A DNA stretch of 64,000 bases from assembly GCF_025857195.1 (NCBI RefSeq), contig NZ_CP109787.1, positions 685,501-749,500 on the forward strand, written 5' to 3'. The stretch's first letter is position 1. Each line of letters begins with the position of its first letter. Of the stretch, positions 49,463 to 56,026 are shown one piece after another. The DNA is from Leisingera thetidis. Its GTDB lineage: Bacteria > Pseudomonadota > Alphaproteobacteria > Rhodobacterales > Rhodobacteraceae. The notes beneath the pieces are model-generated. The model was not told the origin of the DNA and searched no databases. It was given only the letters and a program-made list of their open reading frames with translations. The position numbers were made by a program, and so were the translations under genes.

Positions 49463-50556
49463 AAGTCCCTTTCCTCGATATCGCTGGCGCCCATGCCGAA
49501 ATCCAGGACCAGCTGGATGAAGCCGTGCTGCGGGTCGCGCGGTCCGGGAGCTACATCCTGGGCCCCGAAGTGGAGGCGTTTGAGGCGGATTTCGCCCGGT
49601 TCACCGGCGCGCCTCATTGCCTTGGCACCGGCAACGGGCTGGATGCGCTGGTCCTGGCGCTGAAGGCGATGGGGATCGGCCCGGGCGATGAGGTTATCGT
49701 ACCCGCCAATACCTATATTGCAACCTGGCTTGCGGTCAGTTTCTGCGGCGCAACGATCGTGCCGGTAGAGCCTTTGGAGGCCACCCACAACATCGACCCC
49801 GAAGCGGCCGCCGCCGCCATCACGTCCCGCACCAAGGCGATCATCCCGGTCCATCTTTACGGCCAGCCGGCCGATATGGACCCGCTGCTGCAGCTGTCGG
49901 AGCGGCACGGTCTGCACCTGCTGGAAGACGCCGCCCAGGCCCATGGCGCCAGATACAAGGGCCAGCGGATCGGCAGTTTCGGCGAGGCCGCCTGCTGGAG
50001 TTTCTATCCGGGCAAGAACCTGGGCGCACTGGGCGACGGCGGCGGTTTCACCACCACTTCGCCGGAGCTGGCGGCGCGGGTATCGATGCTGCGCAACTAC
50101 GGCTCAGCGGTCAAATATGAGCATGAGCTGGCCGGCCAGAACAGCCGCCTGGACCCGATGCAAGCGGCTGCGCTGCAAGTGAAGCTGCAGGTTCTGGATG
50201 ACTGGAACGCCCGCCGCCAGGCCATTGCCGCCCGTTATCTGGGCGCCCTGTCTGCCTCGGGCCTGGTGCTGCCTGCGGTGCCGCAATGGGCGGATCCGGT
50301 CTGGCATCTCTTTGTGGTGCGCCACCCGCAGCGGGACGGGTTCCGCGCCCGGCTGGAAGAGGCGGGGATCGGCACCGTCATCCATTATCCCAAGCCGCCG
50401 CATCTGCAGGGCGCCTTTGCTTCGCAAGGCCATGCCCGGGGCGCATTTCCCCTGGCCGAGACCCTGGCCTCGGAAGTCATCAGCCTGCCGGTCGGCCCGG
50501 CCCAGACTGAAGCGCAGACCGAATATGTTATCGGCCAGGTTCTGAAACTCGCGTGA
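49459..50556 (+). CDS. DegT/DnrJ/EryC1 aminotransferase (FdtB/QdtB role)
   Basis: A 365-residue PLP-dependent sugar aminotransferase that aminates the 3-keto product of the adjacent isomerase to a 3-amino-3,6-dideoxy sugar. The PLP Lys is K186 (SFYPGKNLGALGDGG), with D157 in LLEDAAQAHG contacting the pyridine nitrogen. It starts at a GTG overlapping the ketoisomerase stop. Together with the PglD-like acetyltransferase it would make Fuc3NAc or Qui3NAc; the donor-making rmlA/rmlB are outside the window. Confidence 0.93.
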   Translation: MKVPFLDIAGAHAEIQDQLDEAVLRVARSGSYILGPEVEAFEADFARFTGAPHCLGTGNGLDALVLALKAMGIGPGDEVIVPANTYIATWLAVSFCGATIVPVEPLEATHNIDPEAAAAAITSRTKAIIPVHLYGQPADMDPLLQLSERHGLHLLEDAAQAHGARYKGQRIGSFGEAACWSFYPGKNLGALGDGGGFTTTSPELAARVSMLRNYGSAVKYEHELAGQNSRLDPMQAAALQVKLQVLDDWNARRQAIAARYLGALSASGLVLPAVPQWADPVWHLFVVRHPQRDGFRARLEEAGIGTVIHYPKPPHLQGAFASQGHARGAFPLAETLASEVISLPVGPAQTEAQTEYVIGQVLKLA

Positions 50557-50670
50557 CCTGCCCGCAACGGCAAGGCCGGCCCGGCTTCGGCAGTCCCGCT
50601 CGGTGAACGGCACAGGCCGGCGGGCCGGATTGAGCGTGTCCCGGCATCACCGATCCGGTCTGGCCTGCAG

Positions 50671-50693
50671 CCCCGCCTGGGGTAAAGGCGGGG
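50671..50693. terminator. Hairpin downstream of the aminotransferase gene
   Basis: Arms CCCCGCC (50671-50677) and GGCGGGG (50687-50693) around a 9-base loop, 115 bases after the gene. It lacks a T-run. It is a candidate terminator and the last landmark before the IS-rich island. Confidence 0.5.
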
Positions 50694-50732
50694 CCGTGGT
50701 TGCCATCAACAGCACGGATGACGCTTGTTACG

Positions 50733-50965
50733 GGTGACCTGCCAAGGGGATTTTCCTCCACCTTCGATTGGAGTCCGGCCCAATCTGAGGACGGACAACG
50801 ACGCGGACAAGGTTCACGGACGAGCAGATCATCGGCATTCTGGGCGGGCACGAGGCAGGCGCCAAGTGCGCTGACCTGTGCCGCAAGCACGGTATGCCGG
50901 AAGGCACTTTCTGCAACTGGAAGGCCAAGTTCGGCGGCATGACGGTGCCCGAGGGATCACAGCCC
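50733..50965 (+). pseudogene. IS3-family orfA remnant with left-end sequence
   Basis: Bases 50813-50953 read FTDEQIIGILGGHEAGAKCADLCRKHGM...NWKAKFGGMTVPE, a degraded transposase orfA helix-turn-helix segment of an IS3-family element (IS407-like group) different from the copies further right. The upstream ~80 bases resemble that element's terminal region. The frame then runs into unrelated sequence, so only a stub remains. Confidence 0.75.
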
Positions 50966-51470
50966 TCCCTGTCCATGACCCTATCCTGGTGAATGCCAAC
51001 TGCGAGCAAACAGCCAAGGAGGTGATGGTTGAGGAGTTCAGGAAGAAAACTGGGCTTATCCCTGAAGTGAGTACCGAACATCCTTAGGGGCTAGGGGAGT
51101 TGGTTAGGGTATCTTCCTAGGGTGCTTGGGTTGGTAGGTAGTGACGTGCTCCCCGCAGAGTCCGCGGTTATTAGTTCGCTCTGTTCAGGGTTTGGTCCTC
51201 TACTGACCGTGGTGATACTCCCACGGGGTGAGCCCGTCGCGGCTCGTATGTGGGCGATGGTGATTGTAATCGTCACGCCAGGCCGCGATCAACTCTCGGG
51301 CGTGGCGCAGGCTGACGAACAAGTGCTCGTTGAGGCACTCGTCCCGGAGGCGGCCGTTGAAGCTTTCGACAAAGCCGTTCTGCATGGGCTTGCCTGACGC
51401 GATGTAGTGCCACTCGACCTTCCGGTCTTCCTGCCATTTCAGAATGGCATTCGACGTCAGTTCGGTCCCG

Positions 51471-51510
51471 CTCGCCATTGTCCTCGGACCAATGGCGGAC
51501 AAAGCTCGCT
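51471..51510. repeat. Palindromic insert F in IS3 copy 1 orfB
   Basis: The dyad CGCCATTGTCC / GGACCAATGGCG occurs exactly where the family sequence should read straight from VVSD to NGTELT. The net gain is 36 bases and stays in frame. Its flanks differ from the CCCTCTC class. IS3 copy 2 breaks off at this same place, so a direct comparison is not possible. Confidence 0.7.
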
Positions 51511-51663
51511 CGCTGACCACCATGCAGGGATAGCCACGCGTTCGGGCGATATTATCGAGCTCACGGGCAACCCGCTGGCCGGAGAGCGAGGTGTCCACGA
51601 CCGCGGCCAGGCATTCCCGGCTGAAGTCGTCAATGACGCAGAGCACCCGGAAACGGCGGCCAT

Positions 51664-51704
51664 CCCTTGCCCGGCAGGGCATTGCGCAGCAATGTCCCGA
51701 GAGG
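51664..51704 (-). repeat. Palindromic insert A in IS3 copy 1 orfB
   Basis: A 41-bp element; minus-strand reading CCTCTCGGGACATTGC then TGC then GCAATGCCCTGCCGGGC. The stem CATTGC/GCAATG is perfect. The equivalent site in copy 2 (54835-54877) also carries an element, so this insertion predates the split of the two copies. It shifts the transposase frame. Confidence 0.85.
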
Positions 51705-51764
51705 CGGACAAGCGGTCCGAGACGAAGTCCAGCGACCATCTCTGGTTCGGCCCTTGCGGGATCG

Positions 51765-51808
51765 CCCCTCTCGGCAGCATGCTGCGCATGCGCCTGCCGG
51801 GCAGTGAT
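51765..51808 (+). repeat. Palindromic insert B in IS3 copy 1 orfB
   Basis: It begins CCCCTCTCGGCAGCATG and ends CGCCTGCCGGGCAGTGA, with stem GCATG/CATGC around CTGCG. Copy 2 (near 54938) reads straight through GATCGCCAAGGGCGCACG without it. Net gain is about 40 bases, replacing about four. Confidence 0.88.
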
Positions 51809-51985
51809 GAGCGCACGCGTCCCAATGACGCGTTTTCGCCCGCCGCGCTTGCGCACGCTCAGCCCCTCTTCGCGGTAGATCCGGTAGAGCGCTACACCCT
51901 ACAAACGATCCCCCGGATCGTCTGCCTTACGGGCTTCGATCCAGTTCACCTTCCAGCCCTCGCGGCCGAGCAGCAGGTGCAGCCG

Positions 51986-52026
51986 CCCCTCTCATGGTTT
52001 GCAAGCAAACCACTGCCGGGCAGTGG
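51986..52026 (+). repeat. Palindromic insert C in IS3 copy 1 orfB
   Basis: It begins CCCCTCTCATGG and ends CACTGCCGGGCAGTGG, with stem TGGTTTGC/GCAAACCA around AA. Copy 2 (near 55070) reads GCAGCCGACGATAGCC uninterrupted. Net gain is 38 bases. The flanks match inserts B and D, while the stem arms are entirely different. Confidence 0.9.
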
Positions 52027-52218
52027 ATAGCCGAAGCGCCGCCGTTCGCTGGACAGCTCCTTCAGCCTCTCTCGCAACTCGGCGTCCGCAGGCCTGGTTG
52101 ATCCACGCCGATGGACGCGCGGATCGATCCCGGCCAGGGCCCAGGCCCGCCGCTGGTTGTGGTTCTTCTCTGTCATGGCCCAGTCCACGGCTCTCCGCCT
52201 TGCACCGGGCTTCAAAAG

Positions 52219-52261
52219 GGTTCGCAGGCTCACTCGAACGCATGGCGTTCGCCTGCTGCCA
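52219..52261. repeat. Palindromic insert G in IS3 copy 1 at the orfA/orfB junction
   Basis: The stem CGAACGC/GCGTTCG around ATG is enclosed by GCAGGC/GCCTGC. Copy 2 has TTTTTT here (55267-55272), part of the slippery heptamer for orfA-orfB frameshifting, so the insertion removes that site. Its flanks differ from the CCCTCTC class. Confidence 0.82.
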
Positions 52262-52558
52262 TTCCCAGCATCTCTTTCAGCGTTGCCACATCAAGCATGT
52301 GCTCGGCCAACATCTTCTTGAGCTTGGCGTTCTCGACCTCCAGAGCCTTCAGCCTCTTGGCCTCGGACACTTCCATGCCGCCATACTTCGAACGCCATTT
52401 GCAGAAAGTGCCATCGCCCCCTCTCGGGACATTGCTGCGCAATGCCCTGCCGGGCGGTGGATGCCGTGCTTCCGGCACAGTTCCTTCGCCCCCATTCCGG
52501 CTTGGTGCTCCTTCAGGATGCCAATGATCTGCTCTTCGCTGAAACGGCTTTTCCGCAT
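52230..52558 (-). pseudogene. IS3 orfA, copy 1, frameshifted by palindromic insertion
   Basis: The N-terminus MRKSRFSEEQIIGILKEHQ...CRKHGI is normal, but after residue ~33 the frame is shifted by a 43-base insert (52418-52460) that replaces two bases of the intact sequence seen in copy 2. The frame carrying the rest (KWRSKYGGMEVSEAKRLKALEVENAKLKK) continues into a second insertion at 52219-52261, which removes the normal frameshift site at the orfA end. Confidence 0.88.
52418..52460 (+). repeat. Palindromic insert D in IS3 copy 1 orfA
   Basis: It begins CCCCTCTCGGGACATTGC and ends CCCTGCCGGGCGGTGG, nearly identical to insert A. Copy 2 (55420-55430) reads GTGCCATCGCTGATGCCG without it, so 43 bases replace two. 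The net +41 shifts the orfA frame. Confidence 0.92.
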
Positions 52559-52735
52559 CGTCTGTCTCCTCGCTTGGAGAACAGGCTAACTTCAAATCGC
52601 GGACTTTTCAGGGGAGCACGTCAATGACGAACTGTCAGAGCACCTAAACTCTCGGCTGAAGCTTTCGTCGCATCCCTTGGAAAAAGCCCCCTCGAGCGGT
52701 AATCCCCCCGTTTTTCGGGGGCTTGGTCGTAGAAT

Positions 52736-53065
52736 TTACGCGGCCATTTTCAATTTCAGGGCGGGCGTTATGCCGCCGTTGCCGATGTTGGGGCGCTCGT
52801 TGTTGTAGGACCATAGCCACTCGGTGGCAATCTGCTGCACCTCGTCGATGGTTTCGAAGATATGGAGGTCCAGCCCTTCGTGCCGGACCGTCCGGTTGTA
52901 GCGCTCGACATAAGCGTTCTGCTGCGGCTTTCCCGGCTGGATGTGGGCCAGGGCTATGCCCTTGTGTTCGGCCCATTCCATCAAAGTGCCGCTGATGTAT
53001 TCCGGGCCGTAGCACGTCGGGAAGATTAGCCGCTGAGAGGTTATGGCCACGCGCGCAGCCCTCAA
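52736..53065 (-). pseudogene. C-terminal fragment of another IS3-family orfB
   Basis: The frame contains GPEYISGTLMEWAEHKGIALAHIQPGKPQQNAYVERYNRTVRHE and SYNNERPNIGNGGITPALKLKMAA, the end of a DDE integrase from a different IS3 subgroup. The N-terminal ~170 residues are missing; the frame upstream is unrelated. The 52622-52735 stretch is its terminal sequence, with a CCCCCG/CGGGGG hairpin. Confidence 0.85.
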
Positions 53066-53089
53066 ATCGCGCAGCGGGTGGCCATAACC
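53039..53089. repeat. Long inverted repeat at the left of the IS110 element
   Basis: Perfect 12-bp arms GGTTATGGCCAC (53039-53050) and GTGGCCATAACC (53078-53089) flank a GC-rich loop. It sits at the junction of the IS3 fragment and the IS110 element, just before the structured transposase leader. It could be an IS subterminal structure or part of the non-coding end that holds the guide RNA in IS110 elements. Confidence 0.7.
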
Positions 53090-53090
53090 G

Positions 53091-53141
53091 GGTCTCAGGT
53101 CTCAACAGTGGTTTTGCATAAACCACACCGCTGAGGAGACC
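53091..53141 (+). promoter_or_regulatory. Structured leader sequestering the IS110 ribosome site
   Basis: The outer stem GGTCTC (53091) / GAGACC (53136) encloses an inner perfect hairpin GTGGTTT / AAACCAC with loop TGCAT. The Shine-Dalgarno-like GAGGAG lies in the 3' arm, a few bases before the ATG at 53146. Such leaders limit transposase translation when transcription enters from outside. It may also belong to the element's non-coding RNA. Confidence 0.6.
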
Positions 53142-53145
53142 GGCT

Positions 53146-54417
53146 ATGACCGCCACCTATTCTACTGCGCCGACCTTACTGGTCGCCATCGACATTTCCA
53201 AACACCGCCACGAAGTTCTGATCGGTGCTCCCGGCAAGAAACGCCGCCGCCGCATGACCATCACCAATACTCTGGATGACTTCGGGCGTTTGGTGGCAGC
53301 TCTTTCCGGTTACGGCCTGCCGGTTAGGATCGGGTTCGAAGCAACCGGCAACTATCATCGGGCACTGGCACATCATCTCGGCCAGGCGGGGTTCGAGCTG
53401 AAGCTCGTGTCCTCCGTGGGCTTGGCCCGGACGCGGGAGGCCCTGCACAACAGCTGGGACAAGAACGACCCGAAGGACGCCCAGGTCATCCTTCACATGC
53501 TGGAAATTGGGGCCGTGCAGTTCTTCCACGATCCGCTGGCCACCGGAACCGCTGACATTCAGGAACTGTCAAAGACCCATGAAATCGTTTCGCGGTCGAA
53601 GACCGAACTCTGGCATCGCATCCTGACCCATTACCTGCCTCTGTATTTTCCCGAAGCCGAGCGGTTTCACAGAAGCTCCCGGACGGATTGGTTCCTGGCG
53701 TTTCTCGAGAAGTACCCGTCCCCTCACATGATCTCGGCCATGAGCCGGCAGGCATTCATCGCCGATGCCTGGCAAGTCGTCGGCCGCAAGGTTGCCAAAG
53801 AACGCCTGCTTTCAGACATTTACACGACTGCTGCGGGTTCAGTCGGGCTTCCTGTCGGCCCGCATTCCGACGCCGTGCGTATGTTCCGCCTCGTTCTCGC
53901 CGAAGGCCGCAGCCTGATCCGACAGCGCAATGAGATTGAGGCCAGATCCGTCGAACTTCTGTCCGGCCTGCCTGACTATCAGCTGCTGACGACCATCCCC
54001 GGCATCGGCCCGATCAACGCAATGACCATCCTGGCTGAGGCGGGTGATCTGCGCCGCTTCCGGCATCACCGCCAGTTCCTTAAGTTCTGCGGCATGCATT
54101 GCCCGGAAGGCGATTGCGTAGCAATCTGCCGAGAGGGATCTCGCCACCGTGCAATCCGGGATGTTCCGCGGACAAAGCAAGATCTCCAAGTATGGCAATG
54201 CCCGGCTCCGGCGCACGCTCTGGATGGCGGGTCAGACGGCCGCGTTGAAGAAGACAAACAGCTTCCGCGACAAGTTTGAGCGTTACATTTCGAAGGACCG
54301 GCACAATGCTCACCTGCGCCGCAAGGCCTATACCGCGATTGCTGCCAAGATGGCGCGCACCGTTCACGCCGTGGTCAAACACGGTGAACCTTATCGCCCC
54401 TTCTTCGAGGGGTGAGC
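53146..54417 (+). pseudogene. IS110-family transposase, interrupted by a palindromic insert
   Basis: A DEDD transposase of about 410 residues. The N-terminal RuvC-like domain is intact (LLVAIDISK, GFEATGNY, WDKNDPKDAQV), followed by the TTIPGIGPINAMTILAEAGD helix-hairpin-helix. At KFCGM a 43-base insert (54097-54139) replaces three bases and shifts the frame. The C-terminal serine domain continues in the next frame as LATVQSGMFRGQSKISKYGNARLRR to FFEG. IS110 transposases work with a guide (bridge) RNA encoded in the element's non-coding end. Confidence 0.92.
54097..54137 (-). repeat. Palindromic insert E in the IS110 transposase gene
   Basis: Read on the minus strand it is CCCTCTCGGCAGATTGC, TAC, then GCAATCGCCTTCCGGGCAATG, with the perfect stem GATTGC/GCAATC. 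It has the same layout and flanks as inserts A-D in the IS3 element, but lies in an unrelated transposase family. The net gain is 40 bases and breaks the reading frame. Confidence 0.9.
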
Positions 54418-54674
54418 CCAGGCGGAAGGACCTCTCTCTGTAATGGCCGTGGAGGCAGTTCGCTGACCTCGTAGATAATGTTCGGGCTTTCTGCTTGGGA
54501 TTTGGGATCTCGTATTAAGGACGGTGAGGGCCGCCGGAGCGCGTACCCTGTGTTTGCTATGGAAGAGATCATTTCTTGACGGCAGAGCCCGTCTGGGCAA
54601 ACCTGTCAGGGCGTCCGGGGCTCCGGATGCTCCATGACCTGCTGACCTAAGCAGCCGGAATTTCCCGACATAGG
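54418..54674. other. IS110 right end and unassigned sequence
   Basis: About 257 bases between the IS110 transposase and the truncated IS3 copy. It presumably holds the right end of the IS110 element. It includes GCGTCCGG/CCGGATGC as a short hairpin near 54,610. No gene was found. Confidence 0.5.
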
Positions 54675-54678
54675 ACGT

Positions 54679-55263
54679 TATCGCTGACCACCATGCAGGG
54701 ATAGCCACGCGTTCGGGCGATATTGTCGAGCTCACGGGCAACCCGCTGGCCGGAGAGTGAGGTGTCCACGACCGCGGCCAGGCATTCCCGGCTGAAGTCG
54801 TCAATGACGCAGAGCACCCGGAAACGGCGGCCATCCCTTGCCCGGCAGGGCATTGCGCAGCAATGCCCCGGAAGGGGGACAAGCTGTCCGAGACGAAGTC
54901 CAGCGACCATCTCTGGTTCGGCCCTTGCGGGATCGCCAAGGGCGCACGCGTCCCAATGGCGCGTTTTCGCCCGCCGCGCTTGCGCACGCTCAGCCCCTCT
55001 TCGCGGTAGATCCGTTAGAGCTTCTTCCAGTTCACCTTCCAGCCCTCGCGGCCGAGCAGCAGGTGCAGCCGACGATAGCCGAAGCGCCGCCGTTCGCTGG
55101 ACAGCTCCTTCAGCCTCTCTCGCAACTCGGCGTCCGCAGGCCTGGTTGATCCACGCCGATAGACGCGCGGATCTATCCCGGCCAGGGCACAGGCCCGCCG
55201 CTGGTTGTAGTTCTTCTCTGTCATGGCCCAGTCCACGGCTCTCCGCCTTGCACCGGGCTTCAA
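54679..55263 (-). pseudogene. IS3 orfB, copy 2, truncated and nonsense-mutated
   Basis: The integrase N-terminus KPGARRRAVDWAMTEKNYNQRR...WKVNWKKL is followed by TAA at 55015-55017 where a Tyr codon is expected, but the same frame then continues as [25 protein letters not shown] to [12 protein letters not shown]. It is then shifted by insert A' and ends at the truncation after MVVSDN. Confidence 0.85.
54835..54877 (-). repeat. Palindromic insert A' in IS3 copy 2 orfB
   Basis: It is the counterpart of insert A, at the same target position and with the same stem CATTGC/GCAATG, but its 5' flank reads CCCTTCCGGGG instead of CCTCTCGGGA. The change lengthens the pairing with CCCTGCCGGG on the other side, suggesting the arms evolve as a pair. 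Confidence 0.85.
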
Positions 55264-55526
55264 AAGTTTTTTCCCAGCATCTCTTTCAGCGTTGCCACAT
55301 CAAGCATGTGCTCGGCCAACATCTTCTTGAGCTTGGCGTTCTCGACCTCCAGAGCCTTCAGCCTCTTGGCCTCGGACACTTCCATGCCGCCATACTTCGA
55401 ACGCCATTTGTAGAAAGTGCCATCGCTGATGCCGTGCTTCCGGCACAGTTCCTTCGCCCCCATTCCGGCTTGGTGCTCCTTCAGGATGCCAATGATCTGC
55501 TCTTCGCTGAAACGGCTTTTCCGCAT
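55260..55526 (-). CDS. IS3-family transposase OrfA, copy 2
   Basis: An 88-residue HTH protein (MRKSRFSEEQIIGILKEHQAG...CRKHGISDGTFYKWRSKYGG, then a leucine-zipper-like segment VENAKLKKMLAEHML). The frame is intact. It ends LGKNF and includes the minus-strand slippery heptamer A AAA AAC at 55266-55272 in the correct phase for -1 frameshifting into orfB, the usual way IS3 elements make OrfAB. OrfB is defective here, so only OrfA can be produced. Confidence 0.9.
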   Translation of the reverse strand: MRKSRFSEEQIIGILKEHQAGMGAKELCRKHGISDGTFYKWRSKYGGMEVSEAKRLKALEVENAKLKKMLAEHMLDVATLKEMLGKNF

Positions 55527-55588
55527 CGTCTGTCTCCTCGCTTGGAGAACAGGCTAACTTCAAATCGCGGACTTTTCAGGGGAGCACG

Positions 55589-55864
55589 TCACCTGTCACT
55601 CAGCAGGTCGGCCACCGTGATTGCGGTTTCCTCGGTGTAACGATTGCAGAGCGTCATCCGCGCATACCAGCCGGTCAGGTTTACCTTTACCGACTCTGTT
55701 TTTAATTTCGCCTCGACGGGCCGGACATCCCGGAAAAGTTCATTTCCCGTTACGGGACACAAAAGGGCTTTGTTATCTGGTATATCGGTCTCCTGAGCTG
55801 AACCAGCATATCGCGACTGGACCAGTTTCGGAATGCTGATCTGGCCTAACCAAGCCGCGTTCAT
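55589..55864 (-). pseudogene. Unknown gene truncated by IS3 copy 2
   Basis: A 91-residue frame MNAAWLGQISIPKLVQSRY...YTEETAITVADLLSDR. Its stop codon is the first TGA of the IS terminus, so the real 3' end has been replaced by the insertion. I do not recognise the family. It has no signal peptide and no membrane segment. Confidence 0.5.
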
Positions 55865-56026
55865 CGCCGGACCAGCTCTTGCCGGGGGGGGCGGCCTTGC
55901 AGGCCTGCGCCGGGAAGCGCCAGTTAGTTGTGCCGGTTAGAATGCCCGCATCACGCCGTCCCACTGATCCCTCTGTTTTCACACCAGTAGACTACTGCAG
56001 CCCAGAGCGCTGCCCGTCTGAGGCGA

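Larger units (their letters stand above)
51200..52233 (-). pseudogene. IS3 orfB integrase, copy 1, broken by several insertions
   Basis: The DDE integrase is spread over several frames. A first segment (KPGARRRAVDWAMTEK...SSERRRFGY) is cut at 51986-52026, a second at 51765-51808, and the third at 51664-51704. The last part, from [16 protein letters not shown] through [19 protein letters not shown] to WEYHHGQ, is open but contains a further 36-base in-frame insert at about 51471-51510 in place of the D-N pair before GTELTSNAI. The catalytic segments remain recognisable. Confidence 0.88.
51142..52621 (-). mobile_element. IS3-family element, copy 1 (inactivated)
   Basis: Ends are inverted repeats beginning TGACGTGCTCCCC (51142) and ending GGGGAGCACGTCA (52621). 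The element reads orfA-orfB from right to left. At 1480 bp it is about 200 bp longer than expected for the family; side-by-side comparison with copy 2 shows the excess is a series of ~40-bp palindromic insertions. At least two insertions shift the frame (in orfA at 52418 and in orfB at 51664), so no transposase can be made. No target duplication was evident. Confidence 0.9.
54675..55591 (-). mobile_element. IS3-family element, copy 2 (truncated)
   Basis: It shares the right terminus GGGGAGCACGTCA and near-identical sequence with copy 1, but lacks its left ~150-200 bases, ending near the site where copy 1 carries insert F. It has an intact orfA, an orfB with a premature stop at 55015-55017, and one palindromic insert (A'). 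It provides the uninterrupted reference for sites B, C, D and G. Confidence 0.9.

Noticed and set aside
50878..51087. Frame of 69 codons after the IS3 remnant
   Set aside because: It is out of frame with the orfA remnant through half its length, and the rest matches no family. Probably a chance frame across junk sequence.
51142..55591. CRISPR array suggested by repeated ~40-bp palindromes
   Set aside because: The repeats are not regularly spaced, vary in the stem, lie inside transposase genes and have no adjacent cas genes.
51142..55591. Integron attC sites
   Set aside because: The elements lack the GTTRRRY/RYYYAAC core sites, and there is no cassette organisation or integron integrase.
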